A stretch of DNA of 64,000 nucleotides, from positions 6,696,001 through 6,760,000 of the forward strand of contig JARUPY010000607.1 in NCBI GenBank assembly GCA_029817715.1, read 5' to 3'. The translations under genes were made by a program, and so were the position numbers. This document shows positions 46,690 to 59,466 of this stretch, piece after piece (position 1 is the first letter of the stretch; each line of letters opens with the position of its first letter). The stretch is from Melastoma dodecandrum (taxonomy: Eukaryota; Streptophyta; Magnoliopsida; Myrtales; Melastomataceae). The notes under the pieces were generated by a model. The model searched no databases. It saw nothing but the letters and a program-made list of their open reading frames with translations, and was not told where the DNA came from.

Positions 46690-49562
46690 GCTGCTGCGCC
46701 CTTAGGCCACTGTTGATTCCCATATCCATCTCCTCAAGACGGTTAATGTCATACCATTCTGCTTTCCTTTTGTTCATCATGTACTTCCTAAAAGTATGGC
46801 ATCGATCAATGGTGTGGGAAGCATCCATGTGCCAGCGACAACGATCATGTCGTATGCTCTTGAGATCAGCTGGGCACTAAAGTGTTCCCTTGCTCACGAG
46901 CAACTTGAACAACATGTTAGCGATTATTTGTTTCGGCAGTTTCGATCGATTGATCTCGGTCTCCCTACTTTAATGAAGGGGAGGCAGTTGGGCAGTTGAC
47001 ATCGAAAGCGTTTATTTCAACTAGGTCACTAAAAGGGTGTTACTCTGTCAACGCCTGGTCTCCTGAGTCAGGAAAATGCAATTCCTTAGACTATGTAGAA
47101 CGTGTTGCTGTCTCGGATGGTGCGGGTAAACGACCCATGCCACTTGCAAAAGTTTGTAGAATTCTCTCTGTCCGTGCGAGGGAGTCGATGGCCCGTTTTA
47201 AATCGAATCCGCTCGTTTTGGAGCATGAACTCAAAGAATTCATCGACCTTGGCCTTATTGAAGGAGTATTTTGCTTTCCTCCTGTGTCTTTGGAGAAGCT
47301 TTGGCTCGAAAATTCTCTTTAGTCTACTCTTCGCAAGTCAGGGGTTGCCCCCTTACATGGGTCACAAGTAGTTCCGCTTGGTAGGTCACCTAGGGTCTTG
47401 TAATCAGACTCCCTTTCGCCTGAGTTTTCTCTTTGAGGAGTTTCTCATATCGGATGGCTCTTCTGGCCAACTCGTTCCAATACTTGAACATTTCTCCCTC
47501 CAGCTTTTTCATAAGATGAAGTAGGAGGGAATCCTGTGCTATGGCTATGAGCTCGGCTTCAGATGTAAAGGTTTTACATCTCAGCCTTGCCTTCCGAAGT
47601 CTGTTCAGGAAGACTGCCACTGGTTCCCTAGGTTGTTGTTTTATATGAGTGAGGTCCTGCAGTGTCACAGCTAGGTCAATTTGAGGGAACGCCAGCGTGA
47701 AATGTACTTGCATCACCCCCCAGTTTCTCACTGAAATTGGGGGAAGGTTCACATACCACGTAAACGCTGCTCTTGTGAGAGAGCTAGGAAATAGGCGAAG
47801 TTTCCATAACCCATTAGTGGTAGTTTCTCCAGCTTGGTGAGTGAACGAGCAATATGTTTCGCAGGAGAAATACCTTATTCGCCTGAGAAACGAGCAAATT
47901 TAGGCACGTGATATCCCCTTGGAAAAGGATAGTTGTAACGATACGATCTTTTTTGAAATATCAGAATTGGGAAATGAGATCTAAGACGGCTTGGAAGAAA
48001 GGAAAACAAGTAGCTGGTGAGGGTTATGGGCGGGGGAAATTCAAGGATTGAGGTGTCGGTTTGGAATGGGTTATGGGCGAGCGGAGTCGCCCCTGGGCGA
48101 CAAGGGATCGCCCAAATGGCAAACCGTGAAGAGTGAGAAACGTCCAAACCCTCAACTGTGAAGAGAAAGAGGAGCGCCCGGGACGAGGGGTGGCACAGGT
48201 AAGTGGTGGCCAAGGGGAGAGCATGGAACAAATGAAGGCAGCCTATGTGACATGGGAACCTTTTCTTTGGAAGTTGGTGGGGGACACCAGGAGCAGTAGA
48301 TAAGGACATGGAGTAAATAAATTCCGAACTAGACGCCTCATTCTAAAGAGTGGATCGGATCACAGAGGAGACAAGAATTTAGCTAATTAGAGGCAACTAA
48401 TTGGGATACTCACCCATCCGGCTAAGAGATGGATTGGGATTAAGAATTAGAGGAAGTTGGCACAGACCAGAAAAATGAACGAGTGAGCGAACGTAGCAAA
48501 CGATGGTGTGTCAGGAGGATCGGATAAAGCAAGGCTGCATGATAAAAGGACAACATATAGGGTACACCATGGACCTTAATTCCAAACCAAAGGTGGGAAA
48601 AGGGCTGAGTGACAAAGGAAGGATCGGGTCAAAATGGGAGGAGTCGGAGAAAGGAAAGCCCGAATGAAAGCCTTCTTAAGGCCCGTAGAAATAGGGGTTT
48701 GACCGGGAGGTCAATGAACCCCACTCTCACAATTACCTCCGGTACAATATGCACCAAGTAATAATCGAGTGGAAAACTTGGTAGGGGATTGGATAAACGA
48801 TTAAATTAATAAAGTTTGAGTCCTTTCAATAGTCTCAGTCGATGTTGTTAGGGTAAGGAGATCGATGGAGTTCAACCTCGTTCATATCATTCGCTTTAGG
48901 GATCGCCTACTCAACTAGTCGGGCTACGTAATCCCTTATTTCGGGCATGAGACCAGGTAGGGCCATCATCTCCTGTATTGCCATCCCTCTTCCACGCACG
49001 GGCTGAGGGATGTACTCAAAGTGTCGATGATCTTCAAAAGAACGAACATGCTCGTTCCCCACCGGCTTATAGAGATCTTCCCTCTTTCGAAAGGGAGGTT
49101 GATAAGCAGCCTGGTGATCTTGTCGCGCAGCTGTTTCGCTCTCATTAATTACAAGTGGCGGATTATTGAAAAGTTCTTTAGAGCCTGTGGAGATAATAAG
49201 GATGCCAAGTCGGCCTTTTTCTTTCCTTCGGCTAGTGACGCCTTGTAAGCGTCATAGTCAAGTTGGTGTTTGGTGGCCAACTCACTCTTCTCCTTACCAG
49301 GGCAGTTTATGGGTAACCCTGATATAGTCTCTAGGTTATGGACAAAAACATCCATCTTAGAGTGATTTTCTCCTTAAAGGCGTCGTGCTTCTGATAAATA
49401 ACATTTACCCTCTCCATTAAGAGTTGGAGGGTACTCATGATAGCGGACAGTTCCCTAGCCATGTTTGGATTTGGGTTGCTGCCGTCACTGTTGTTTCCCC
49501 CGTCGGATTGGTTATCCTTGAGGTTGTTTGAATTGCTACCACGTGTGATTCTCGGCATTGTT
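46690..49562 (-). pseudogene. Gypsy gag, interrupted
   Basis: Starts at an ATG near 49561 with MPRITRGSNSNN and a Ser/Asn-rich N-terminus (49149-49562). Later parts are GYHVPKFARFSGE (about 47910), the core LAFPQIDLAVTLQDLTHIKQQ...VAVFLNRLRKA (47390-47752) and the zinc-binding segment WHMDASHTIDRCHTFRKYM (46840-46760). Between about 47950 and 48720 an unrelated segment interrupts the frame. Other stops and shifts occur. Confidence 0.75.
47950..48720. other. Unidentified insertion of about 0.77 kb within gag
   Basis: The segment between the gag N-terminal half and GYHVPKFARF has no counterpart in gag. It contains a minus-strand frame (47875-48309) rich in Pro, Ser and hydrophobic residues that is not recognised and may be spurious. 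Termini and target duplication were not found. Confidence 0.4.
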
Positions 49563-49594
49563 GGCCTATAGTCCCACTGTGGTTGCCAAAGGCA

Positions 49595-50290
49595 TGTTCG
49601 CTCCAAAGTGACCGCTGGACAAGCTGGATCTAAACACGTTAGAAATCTCTAGCACTACGAGCAACTGGTACTCGGAGGTTCGTTGAAGCGACAATAGAAA
49701 CGATACCCTTGTGCAGAAACACTTACGTATGTCATCTTCGATGCCTTCGAAAGGAAACAAGAACGCAAGAGCACGAGATCGCAAGAAGCCGAGATGCTTG
49801 AACGCCTGAATGCGTGAAGATAAAAAGACTGCATGTCTGCCTGTAGAGATGTGTGTGTGCATATAATGCCTAAGAACGGATATTTATACCAGGCTAGACA
49901 TACGTATATACGAAAATGAAATATTGTACATATATTACGTGTCCTTGTTGCTAGTCTCCTTTCCATTTGAGCAGCTTTGGCACCAATTTCCTTCCATGTC
50001 TTGAGATTGTCCGAAATCTTCCAATAACAGCCACTGATTGATCGGATCGCCCACTAGCCTTCGCTGTAGTGTTTCATCGCTCATCCAGTTGACTGTGTCA
50101 CTTGACCCCCTCATTGACTCTCGTCGTCTGGTAGCCCGGTCGCTTGGTAACCGCTTCGCCCGCAAACCTTCGTCTGGTGTATTTCTACAACTACCACTTT
50201 ACTGGGCCTCATGTACTTGGGCCTATATTTTGAACCGTTGATCCACCGATAGTATCGAGATCTGTGGCCTAGAATATCTGTTGTTAAACA
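49595..50290 (-). repeat. 5' LTR of the minus-strand Gypsy element
   Basis: 696 bp. On the minus strand it begins TGTTTAACAACAG and ends GGAGCGAACA, with a TATA box GGTATAAATA near 49880-49889. It is followed (49565-49594) by CTTTGGCAACCACAGTGGG, the probable primer-binding region, and the gag ATG. Same family as the solo LTR at 1675-2426. The partner 3' LTR is missing. Confidence 0.85.
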
Positions 50291-51690
50291 ATTATTATTG
50301 TTCTTCAAGCTTATCATCTAACATAGAGGGGATCATTTTAATTACAGGTAGGTATATGTGCAATCCAATTTGTTGTACTGAGTGGGTCAATCACGCGGGT
50401 AGGCGTGCAATGGATAGTCGTAGGATAATGGCTTTTTATGTAGATCGTGTGGTAGCCGCTGGAATGAATGCCATGGGGCATCAAGTTAGCCATGTCAGGA
50501 GCACGGAAGAAAATCACGAACAAGGGAGTCTTTGTGCATGTCATGTGATGCCTTGAGAAAGGCACAAGCAGTAGGAAGTCATGTCGAAGTTAATCACAAC
50601 GACCAATTGTGCAAGATTGTGTTTGTGCTAGTCACGCTTTGAGTAGAAATATGCGTATACGTACTTGTTGTCGTCCCTTGTTTTTAAATATAGAGGATAC
50701 TGCATATTTTGGAGTGGAGTGTTGGGAGAGTGGACATATATATATTTTTCGAACCACCATAAATATTGTGTCGCACCTCATGAACTGAAGCCAAGATAAA
50801 TTACATTTAAAAAAAAAACTATTAACATATATGTAGTTCTATTTATTAGTACTAGATATAGTTATAAGATGGGGTTTTTTTATCATAACTTAAACGAGAA
50901 AGTGCTCTGAACCTAAGGCAATCATTTAACACCCTACATAGTGTATTCTTATACTACCAATATGAATTCTACATTGACATTTATAAAAAATATGTAATTA
51001 AAATAAAAAAGAGGATAATAATGTTAGGAAGTGAGAATATTAATCGAAATTTTTAACTACGAAGAAAGAAGTAATTTTAGAACTAATGGTATGCAATATA
51101 AAGCATGTCAACAATAATGCATGATATAAGCAGTTTCATGAATCAACAATCTGAATAAGCTGCGACCAACAACCACGGAGGATCTGAAAGAGAAACATCA
51201 AGATTAAAGAAGATGAAAAGAGTAAACATATCAACGTCCTTCTTCAACATATTTGTTTAATATCAATATGGTATTTTTATGACCAATCCCATTTTAATAA
51301 CTTTTAGAAGTTTTTTTGTTTCGTTGAGAAGTTTTTCTGCATCTTGTGTTTCAATCTCATTCTTAATTATCATTAAATTGGATCATTTTTCACTGTTTCA
51401 ACACTAAAATAAGACCCCATTTTGTTCAAAACATGTTTCAGAGGTTCCTAATTATCTAAATTATTTTATTGCATTAAGTAGGCCTTGAGCATAGTGGGAA
51501 ATATATTTTGACATTGTTTTGAATCTTAATGCCCAGGTATAAATGTGCATTATTTTGGATCTTAATCGCTTTGTATTATCTTTCTTCCACGTGGATTTTC
51601 AATTAATTTCTACCCCTTTAGTGTGTGACATAACAAAGTGAAAAAAAGAAAAATATAACATAACATTACAAAGTCAGAAAAGAATAAAAT
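50291..51690. other. Gene-free spacer
   Basis: No exon or transposon domain recognised. The frame at 50281-50556 shows nothing recognisable. AT-rich from about 50700 on. Confidence 0.5.
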
Positions 51691-52090
51691 ACAAAGTCCG
51701 TCAATTTATATAAGGATGAAAGTATAAGTAGCCAATGCTGGGGTTATGTGTGAAATGATTGGATAGGAAGTGAGAAGGTACTAACAGAATGTCGGTTCTG
51801 CATTGCCGACGACCTTCTGTAGGGTTGAAGAAACCTTTTGTAGAACTGCTGCTCTTACAAGGGATGAATATTTGATAAAGTTCAAGTTTTAGGCCGCAAA
51901 CTACTTTCTTCTTCATTCCTTTCAAATGATTACACGCTAGAGGAGGAGTAGAAGCCCAAATGACAATAGAAACCGCTACGTGAAATGACAGATTTAATGT
52001 TATACTTAAATGCTCTTTTTGAATGCTCCACTTAATGACAATTTCCATTACTAAACTTCTATTGAATTGGATCATAAATTACCTTCAACA
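51690..52090 (-). repeat. 3' LTR (inner part) of a minus-strand Copia fragment
   Basis: On the minus strand a polypurine tract AAGAGGGGG is followed by TGTTGAAGGTAATTTATG, which marks the LTR start at 52090. The outer end is not defined. Confidence 0.5.
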
Positions 52091-52149
52091 CCCCCTCTTA
52101 ATTTATGATCTTCAAGAAGTCTTTAAAAGTCTCGAACTTCTCAGAAGAC

Positions 52150-53850
52150 ACCGCTTATGTAAGAACATCTACGGGTTGATCATGGGTGCTGATGAACTCT
52201 AGAAGAATCTCCATCAATGAAACCATCTCTCTGATGAAATGATGACGAAGTTCTATGTGCTTCGACCTTGCATGGAAAACTAGATTCTTGGTAATAACAA
52301 TTGCAAATTGTTTATCACAGAAGATTGGTGTTCGCTCGTCCAACTTCTGTTGTAGCTCTAGAAGTAACCTTCTGAGCTAGACAGTTTCTCTTGTTGCTTC
52401 ATTTGTTGCAGTGTACTCAGCTTCTGCAGATGAGGCGAGTAACGGTGCTTTGCTTCTATGAACTCCATGAAATGGGCTTTGTTCCAATGCAGAACAAATC
52501 CTGATGTGCTTTTGCGATCATCTAGGCTTCCTGCCCAATCATTATCTACATAACCAATTAAATCATCCTTCTGCCTTTTTGCATACTTCAATCCGACCTT
52601 CTGTGTGCTTTTTAGATTGCGTAGAACCCTTTTTGCTGCTGTGAAATGAGTTCTACCTGGGTTGCTCATGAATCTAGATAAGAAACTCACATATTGAACA
52701 ATATCAGTCCGAGTGTGAGTGAGATAGATAAGAGAACCCACCAGGCTTCTATGGATCTTCGAGTCAGTGCTTTCTATAGAATCTTCCTTTTGTAACTTCT
52801 CATTAAGTGACATTGGAGTAGAAATTGACTTTGTATTCTCCATACGAAACTTCTTTAGCAGATCTGTACTTCTCCCGAGAAATGAAAATTTCTCCTTTGT
52901 TCCGCTTCACTTGAAATCTGAGAAAGTACTTCATCAAGCCAAGACCTGTCATCTCGAACTCTTCCATCATGGCTTCCTTGAACTTCTGCAGCAAGCTTCT
53001 ACTGGTGCTAGTGTTGATCAAATCATCCATATAGAGACATGCTATTAGAAAAATCACGACCAACCTTCTGTATGTGTAGCGAAGGTTCTACCGAGCATCT
53101 GGAAAGTCCTTTTTTCTATAGGTAGGAATCGATTCTGCAATTCCACGCTCTTGGTGCTTGCTTCAAATCGTATAGAGCCTTATGCAATTTGTAGACTTTC
53201 TCTTCTGTGCCTTTTATCACAAATCCTTGTGGTTACTCTTTGTAGGCTTCTTCTTCTAGTACTCCATTCAAAAATGCTGACTTGACATCAAGTTGGAATA
53301 CTTCAAGCTCCTTTACTACAATGGCAAGAACATCACGGATTGTCTCCACCCTTGCTACAGGAGCAAAAAGTTTCTGTAAATAGCCTTTTGCTACGATGCA
53401 AGCTTTATGCTTTTGCATGCTTCCATCTTCGTTATGCGTGGTCTTGTATACCCATGTTAAGCTGATAGCTTTTTTTTCCTTCTGGGAGATCGATCAATGA
53501 GACGTGTCATTTTTATCTATCGAAGTCATCTCCTCCTTCATGGCATTTCTCCATTTTTCTTCTTTGACTGCCTCCTAAAAGTTCTGTGGCTCAAATGCAG
53601 CAAGAGCAAAGTTTTGTGAATGATCTTGGTGGTGTATCTTCAATAGGAACCTTTGCTTTTGGAATGGTCTTACATGAACTAGCTTCTGTTGTTCCGATGG
53701 GATTTTGTACTGTAACTTCTGTTGCTGCTTCTGTTACTCTGATGGGGTTCTATGCAGATGCTTATGCTACTGCTTCTGTAAACTAGAAAATCAGAGTCAT
53801 AGAAGACTCTTCCTGCCACTTCCAAGCTGTAAGTTCATCAAATGTAACAT
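52150..53850 (-). pseudogene. Copia reverse transcriptase/RNase H fragment
   Basis: Pieces in order on the minus strand: a pol linker with repeated TEA(A)TEV words (53580-53820), RT start at 53233-53418 (APVARVETIRDVLA, FQLDVKSAFLNG), the catalytic YMDDL at about 53030, VGSLIYLTHTRTDI and GYVDNDWAGSLDDRKSTSGF (52358-52760), and RNase H HARSKHIELRHHFIRE (52155-52343). It lacks gag, protease and integrase. Stops and shifts are present. Different in sequence from the SIRE-type elements. Confidence 0.85.
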
Positions 53851-56357
53851 CCAACTTTAAATTGTTATCCAAGCTTGCTAGAAAAGTGTTGATAAAAGGT
53901 TTACCTAACATCAAATTCGAGCAAGAAAACTTCTGTGAAAAACCAAATCTTCATTCAAATCTAAGAAAGAAGTTTCTACTACACAACCTCTAGAACTTCT
54001 ATATATGGATCTGTTTGGTTATAGTAGAGTTTAAAATATTGGTGATAGAAGATACTGTCTAGTTGTAGTAGATGACTATTCTAGATACACATGGGTTAAA
54101 TTTCTAACTCGTAAAAGTTATGCTTTCGAAAGTTTCATAAATCTCGCTAAGAAATTACATAATAAAATTGGATCTTCTATGAAAGCTATAAGGATGGACC
54201 ATGGTACTAGGTTTGAAAACCATGAATTTGCTACCTTCTGTGACGAACATGGTATCGATCAGAACTTTTCTACAACAAGCACTCCTCGTGGAGTAGTAGA
54301 AAGGAAAAATCGAACATTAATAGACATGGCCAGAACCATGATTTGTGAGAGTAATGTTCCACAGAACTTTTGGGCAGAAGCTGTTAATACAACTTGCTAC
54401 ATCTCTAATAGGGTTTTATTAAGACCCATACTAGAGAAAGCTCCTATCTACTATATATGGGGAGGAAACCAAACATTTCCTACTTTCATGCCTTTGGAAG
54501 TGTATGTTTTATCTTGAGACCTTTTAAGGACAATCTAGGAAAATTTGAGGCTAAAACACATGAGGGTATCTTTATTGGATACTCTTTGTCTAGCAAAGTG
54601 TATAGAGTCCTTTACAAAAGCACATCTACTATAAAAGAGTCTATTAATGTAAAAATTGATGACTCACCCATTAAAGATACTACTGGAAATGTAATATCTC
54701 TAGAACCTATAGAAGATTCACGATCATAAAAAAGATTCTGACTAAATAGTTGATAATTCTGAAGAATCATCTTAGAATGATCAAAAAAATGATTTTAGAG
54801 CACTGGCTCCATATAAAAACGATATCTTTTAGACCAAGTCATAGGAGACCTTAATAGAGGCATTCAGACAAGACGTTCTGTAAGCACCTTCTATGAACAC
54901 TCTGCTTTTACTTCACAAAAAGCGCCAGATGGAATCGATGAAGCTCTTAATGATCCAGATTGGATCAGTTCGAGAGGAACAAAGTATGGACACTAAGGAA
55001 CTAAATGGGTTTCAGAAATAAGCTTAATGAGTCAGGTGCTATTGTAAGAAACAAAGCACGACTCGTTGCCAAACGCTACTCTCAAGAAGAGGGTATTGAC
55101 TTTAATGAGATGTTTGCTCCTGTAACACGCCTAAAGGCAATAAGACTTTTATTAGCCTACGCTAGTTACAACAATTTTAAGTTGTATCAAATGGACGTAA
55201 AAAGTTCTTTTCTCAATGGCGAAATCAATGAAGAGGTATATGTAAGTAAACCTCCTTCATTTGAGGATCCACAACACATAAACTATGTCTATAAACTATC
55301 CAAGGCTTTGTATGGGCTAAAGCAGGCTGCTAAAGCATGGTATATGAAAGACTTAGCACCTTTAATGTAGGAAAGGGCTACAAAAGAGGAAAAATAGATA
55401 TCACTCTCTTTATCAAACACAGAAGCAATCATCTAATTGTTGTCTAGATTTATGTTGGTGACATTATCTTCAGATCAACTAATGAAATGCTCTATAAAGA
55501 ATTCTCCAATCACATGACAAATGTGTTTGAGATGAGTATGTTAGGAGAACCTACGTTCTTCCTTGGCTTACAAATTCAGCAGACTGTAGAAGATACATTC
55601 TTGCATCAAGAAAAGCACATTAACCAGCTTCTGAAGAAATTTGGCTTAGAAGGCATGAAACCTTTGTATACTCCAATAGTTTTAATACCCAAATAGACAA
55701 TGATGAAAATGGTAAAGAAGTAGATAATAAGCTCTACAGAAGCATGATAGGTTCTATTATATAACTTACAGCTTATAGACCTGACATACTGTTCAATGTA
55801 TGTCTTTGTGGTATATTTCAGTCAGCACTTAAAGAAACTCACATGACAACGGTCAAGTTAATCGTTAGATATTTATAGGGTTTTGTGAACCTTGTCATTT
55901 AGTATTCAAAAGAATCAAACATTGATGTTATTGAATATTCCGACGCTGACTTCACAGGCTGTAAGGTTGACAGAAACGTACAAGTGGCACTTGTCAGCTC
56001 ATGCGAAACATGTTGATATCATGATTTCCCAAAACGCAGACTTATGTTGCCCTCTCCACTGCAGAAGCCGGGTATAGAGCAGCTCTAAGCTACTGTGTTC
56101 GACTTCAATGGATGAAACAACAACTTGAGGACAACGGTAACTCATTTACAAAAATTTCGATCAACTGTGATAATACAAATGGGATAAACTTAGCTTGCAA
56201 TCCAGTATATCACTCTAGATCAAAGCACATTGAACTCAAACATTATTTTCTGAGGGATAATGTACAACAGGATTCTATAAGCATAAAATACGTTAACACA
56301 AGACATCAATTGGCCGATATCTTTAGTAACCTCTTTAAACTTCATTACAAAAGGTAG
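53851..56357 (+). pseudogene. Copia integrase, reverse transcriptase and RNase H remnant
   Basis: Integrase: LVVVDDYSRYTWVKFLT, RMDHGTRFENHEF, GVVERKNRTLIDMARTM (about 54055-54360). [47 protein letters not shown], then YVGD(I) near 55450 in place of the usual YVDD, and FGLEGMKPL. RNase H: SRSKHIELKHYFLRDN (56112-56357). Breaks include stops at about 54517, 54727, 55368 and 55694. Confidence 0.85.
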
Positions 56358-56993
56358 AATTCTTTGCATTCTTCTAAGGGGAAGGTATAACGAAATGTTA
56401 ATTCAAACTTAAGTTCAAATAACTTTCAAATAAAAATAATTATTTGGAAGCTTAAATCTGAAAATATAATATATTATCCAAGAAAATCTTTCTGAAAAAC
56501 GCTCTCTTTAAGAGCAATGTATAGAGAGAAAATATTTTTGTTACAACTATAAACAAATAGATATTTGTTTTGGTTGGAAACATTTTTATTATGAATTTTA
56601 AAATCATATCATAAATTCTAAAAATTTCAATTTTCAAATAATCATCTCTCTAAGAGATTCTCACGCTCTTTTGTACAGAAGAAGCTTGTAACAGAAGGTT
56701 GTTGAAGCACCTTCTACAGCTTAGATGTGAAAAGTTTTGCTAAATTAGGAACCATAACTAGAAAACAAATTGTTTCTTTGATCTCCCGAATAAAAATATT
56801 CTAGAAATGGGGGTGTAACAATATTTTTAAATTTGAAAATACTTTTTCAGAGTATCTTGCATGAAAAATATTTTATTTTCTTAAAAATACTTCATCATTT
56901 TTCTTTAAATCGTTCAACCGCTTCGGTCCTTCTTCTTCATTCCCTTCAATTTTATTTACCTTAGCCTTTCAAACCTTCGATTCTCCAACACCC
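56358..56993. other. Spacer between pol and ORF3 of the plus-strand SIRE-type element
   Basis: AT-rich and non-coding. Contains CAGAAGGT and ACCTTCTAC words near 56694-56720. Confidence 0.5.
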
Positions 56994-58826
56994 TTGGCAC
57001 CCAAGATAAAGTCGCTCAAGAAAAAGGCTAATGCCGCTCTGAAAAAACTTCACCCTTCTTCGTTCGAGAAGCTTGCATCCTTTTCGAATGTATCTCCACT
57101 TCTTGTTTCGTTGGAGAAACCCGCATCTCCTCCGAAGGAACAAATACCTATTGTTGTTGAAACTCTCGATGACAGGGAAACACTCTCCGAGGACTTGGGA
57201 CTTCTAGAAGCCCAGCTCTAAGAGGAAGAAAAAACCTTGAAGGTAACCCCAATCTCTGTGACGGAGGGTGCCCAAGTCTTTGAAGCCTCCACAAAGGGTT
57301 CCCCTGCAGCTAATGAAAATAATTTATCCAATGTTGCTGATTCTGATGAGGGCGTTGAGTTTGATGAGGAGGAGGAAGCACCCCTTGTTAACAAAGCGAC
57401 TAGTGAGGTAGTTGAGAAAGTCCCTACTCCTGTTGTCTTGATCTCCCTTGATCTGAAGCAGAAGGGCATAGCCTCTACTCCTAAGAAGGCTACCCAGAAG
57501 CCTGTGACAACAGGTTGAAGCTTCTCCATGAAGCCATGAAGTTAGGAGGTGTCTCCTCCTAGACCCGGCTCAAACGGAAAGAACCTGAGGTGGTCATCAC
57601 ATTTATTGCAAAAGCGGCTGCCAAGAAACATAAGTCTCCGGAGAAATCAATTCCCGAGGACTACTTCATCGATGAGGAGCTGGACATCTTTATTCCTCAA
57701 GTAAACCCTCTAGTCTCTAGAAAGGAGATTGATGATGTGCTTGCCGATACTAGATTGCCTCGTTGTGATGCCACTGGTAGACAAATTGCTGCCTTCAAGC
57801 GGATCGACTTTAACTGGTTTGCGGCTAATGATCTTGATATTGTACCTCTGTTTGAAAAGCTTGGGTTGAGAATCTTCTGTGAAACTTATGCAGAGTTGCC
57901 TGTTGCTAGACTGAGGGATTTTGCAGAAACATTACGTTCCATGATGATAGACCTCATATCAAGTTTATTAAGACCGTGATTGAATGAGTTACTCTTGTGT
58001 TCTCCGCTAATGATATGAATCAAATGTTCGGATGCGAGGAGCATGACCCTCTATCTGATCTTGGGAAGGACAAGTCCTATAGGATTGTCATGGGACAGAA
58101 GGTTCATGTGGCCAAATACCTGGAGTCCACGAATTTGGATCTCAAGGCTCGCATTCTGCAGCATCGCACAGTGCTGTTCGGCCTTTTGCCAAGGAGTGGA
58201 AGCATCGACACAATCACTCCTAATGATGCGCTGCTGATGGCTCACATTATGAAAGGGATTCCATCAACCTTAGCTTGCTGGTATTCCAACACACGAAAAG
58301 GTGGAGCAATATAGCAGGAAAAGCTCTTCCTACGGCTATGTAATTTCCAGCCTTCTCAAACTTGCTCGTGCCTCTACTAATGCATCTAATGTCCAAGAAA
58401 AATGGAAGGTTGGAACCTTCGGAAACAAAATCATCACTAGCATGCATTACGTGAGGAAGTGAAACACCTGGACCCAGAAAGGGAAGTTACGGGACTCTGC
58501 TCCAGATGATGAGGAAAAGCCAATGGCTACCAGGACCATCAGTAAGGATGTTGTTGCACCTTCTGCATGTTGTTGCACCTTCTGCTCGACCCTATGCAGC
58601 AAAAACATCTGCAGCACAGAGACGATCCCGATCTTCTGACTAAGCGTATCTCCCCTCGGACTGGACATCTCTCCTCAAAGATCTCCAGCAACAAGTTGTG
58701 GCTAATGGGGAAGACATCCGCATCCTCCAACGACGACTGGTCATGGATCTGACTCGCTTGGTGGAACGCTAGGAAAAGCTTCTGCGCGACAACCTTGAAG
58801 AGCTCCCTTCTGATGATGCAGAGTGA
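56994..58826 (+). pseudogene. ORF3 of the plus-strand SIRE-type element (plant 'putative transposon protein' domain)
   Basis: N-terminal APKIKSLKKKANAALKKL without an ATG (the frame opens with TTG), an acidic middle (57237-57518), then the conserved part VNPLVSRKEIDDVLADTRLP...FKRIDFN, GLRIFCETYAELPVARLRDFAET (57590-57979) and ESTNLDLKARILQHRTVLFGLLPRSGSIDTITPNDA (57997-58314). The C-terminal part (58500-58826) is predicted helical. At least four frame breaks. The homologous copy is 27640-29226 on the minus strand. Function unknown. Confidence 0.75.
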
Positions 58827-59466
58827 TCTCATGTGTTGCCTAAACTTTCTGTTTCGAGACCAAAATTGATTTTCATGGTCTAATGGTTTTGCAATAAGTG
58901 TTATTTGTGGACACATCTTTCTGCAATTTGGTTTTTAAATATCCGTCATACCTTCTGCAGTACTTTAACTTACCTTCTACATGGTTTTGAACGTATTGTC
59001 ATACCTTCTGCAGAAATTCTCTTTTTTTATCATATTTCTTTCACCTATTTTTTGATGTGACAAAAGGGGGAGAAATTCATGTTGAGGGGGATAGAAAAAT
59101 CTTTGAATTTCTATAACTTCTAGGGTGTTGAAGGTTATGAGACATATAACTCATAATCAACCTTCTGCAGAGTATGCGAATCGTGATCTTATATAGTCAC
59201 CTTTGCTGGGAATGTAAAAGCGAAAACTCATCATTTTTTTTGGGCATAAATGAAGAAGCTTTACGCTCTGTACATCACATAAGTTTTGGGCTCTGTGAAC
59301 AATTTTTTTTTATAACATAAGCTTATATGCTTTGTTAAATAGAAACCATATGGTTCTGTAAATGCAAGACTCGTACTCACACCTATCTAGGGGGACTTAG
59401 GGGGAGTTACTGGAATAAATATTTCCCTCAACGATGAATGTTTTGTCATCACCAAAAAGGGGGGAT
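58827..59466. other. 3' non-coding region and polypurine tract of the SIRE-type element
   Basis: No gene. Carries several ACCTTCTGCAG words (58949, 59001, 59160) and ends with a polypurine tract just before the LTR. Confidence 0.6.

Noticed and set aside
50281..50556. 91-codon frame right of the Gypsy LTR as a gene
   Set aside because: It begins in the LTR end, has no recognisable domain and no supporting splice structure.
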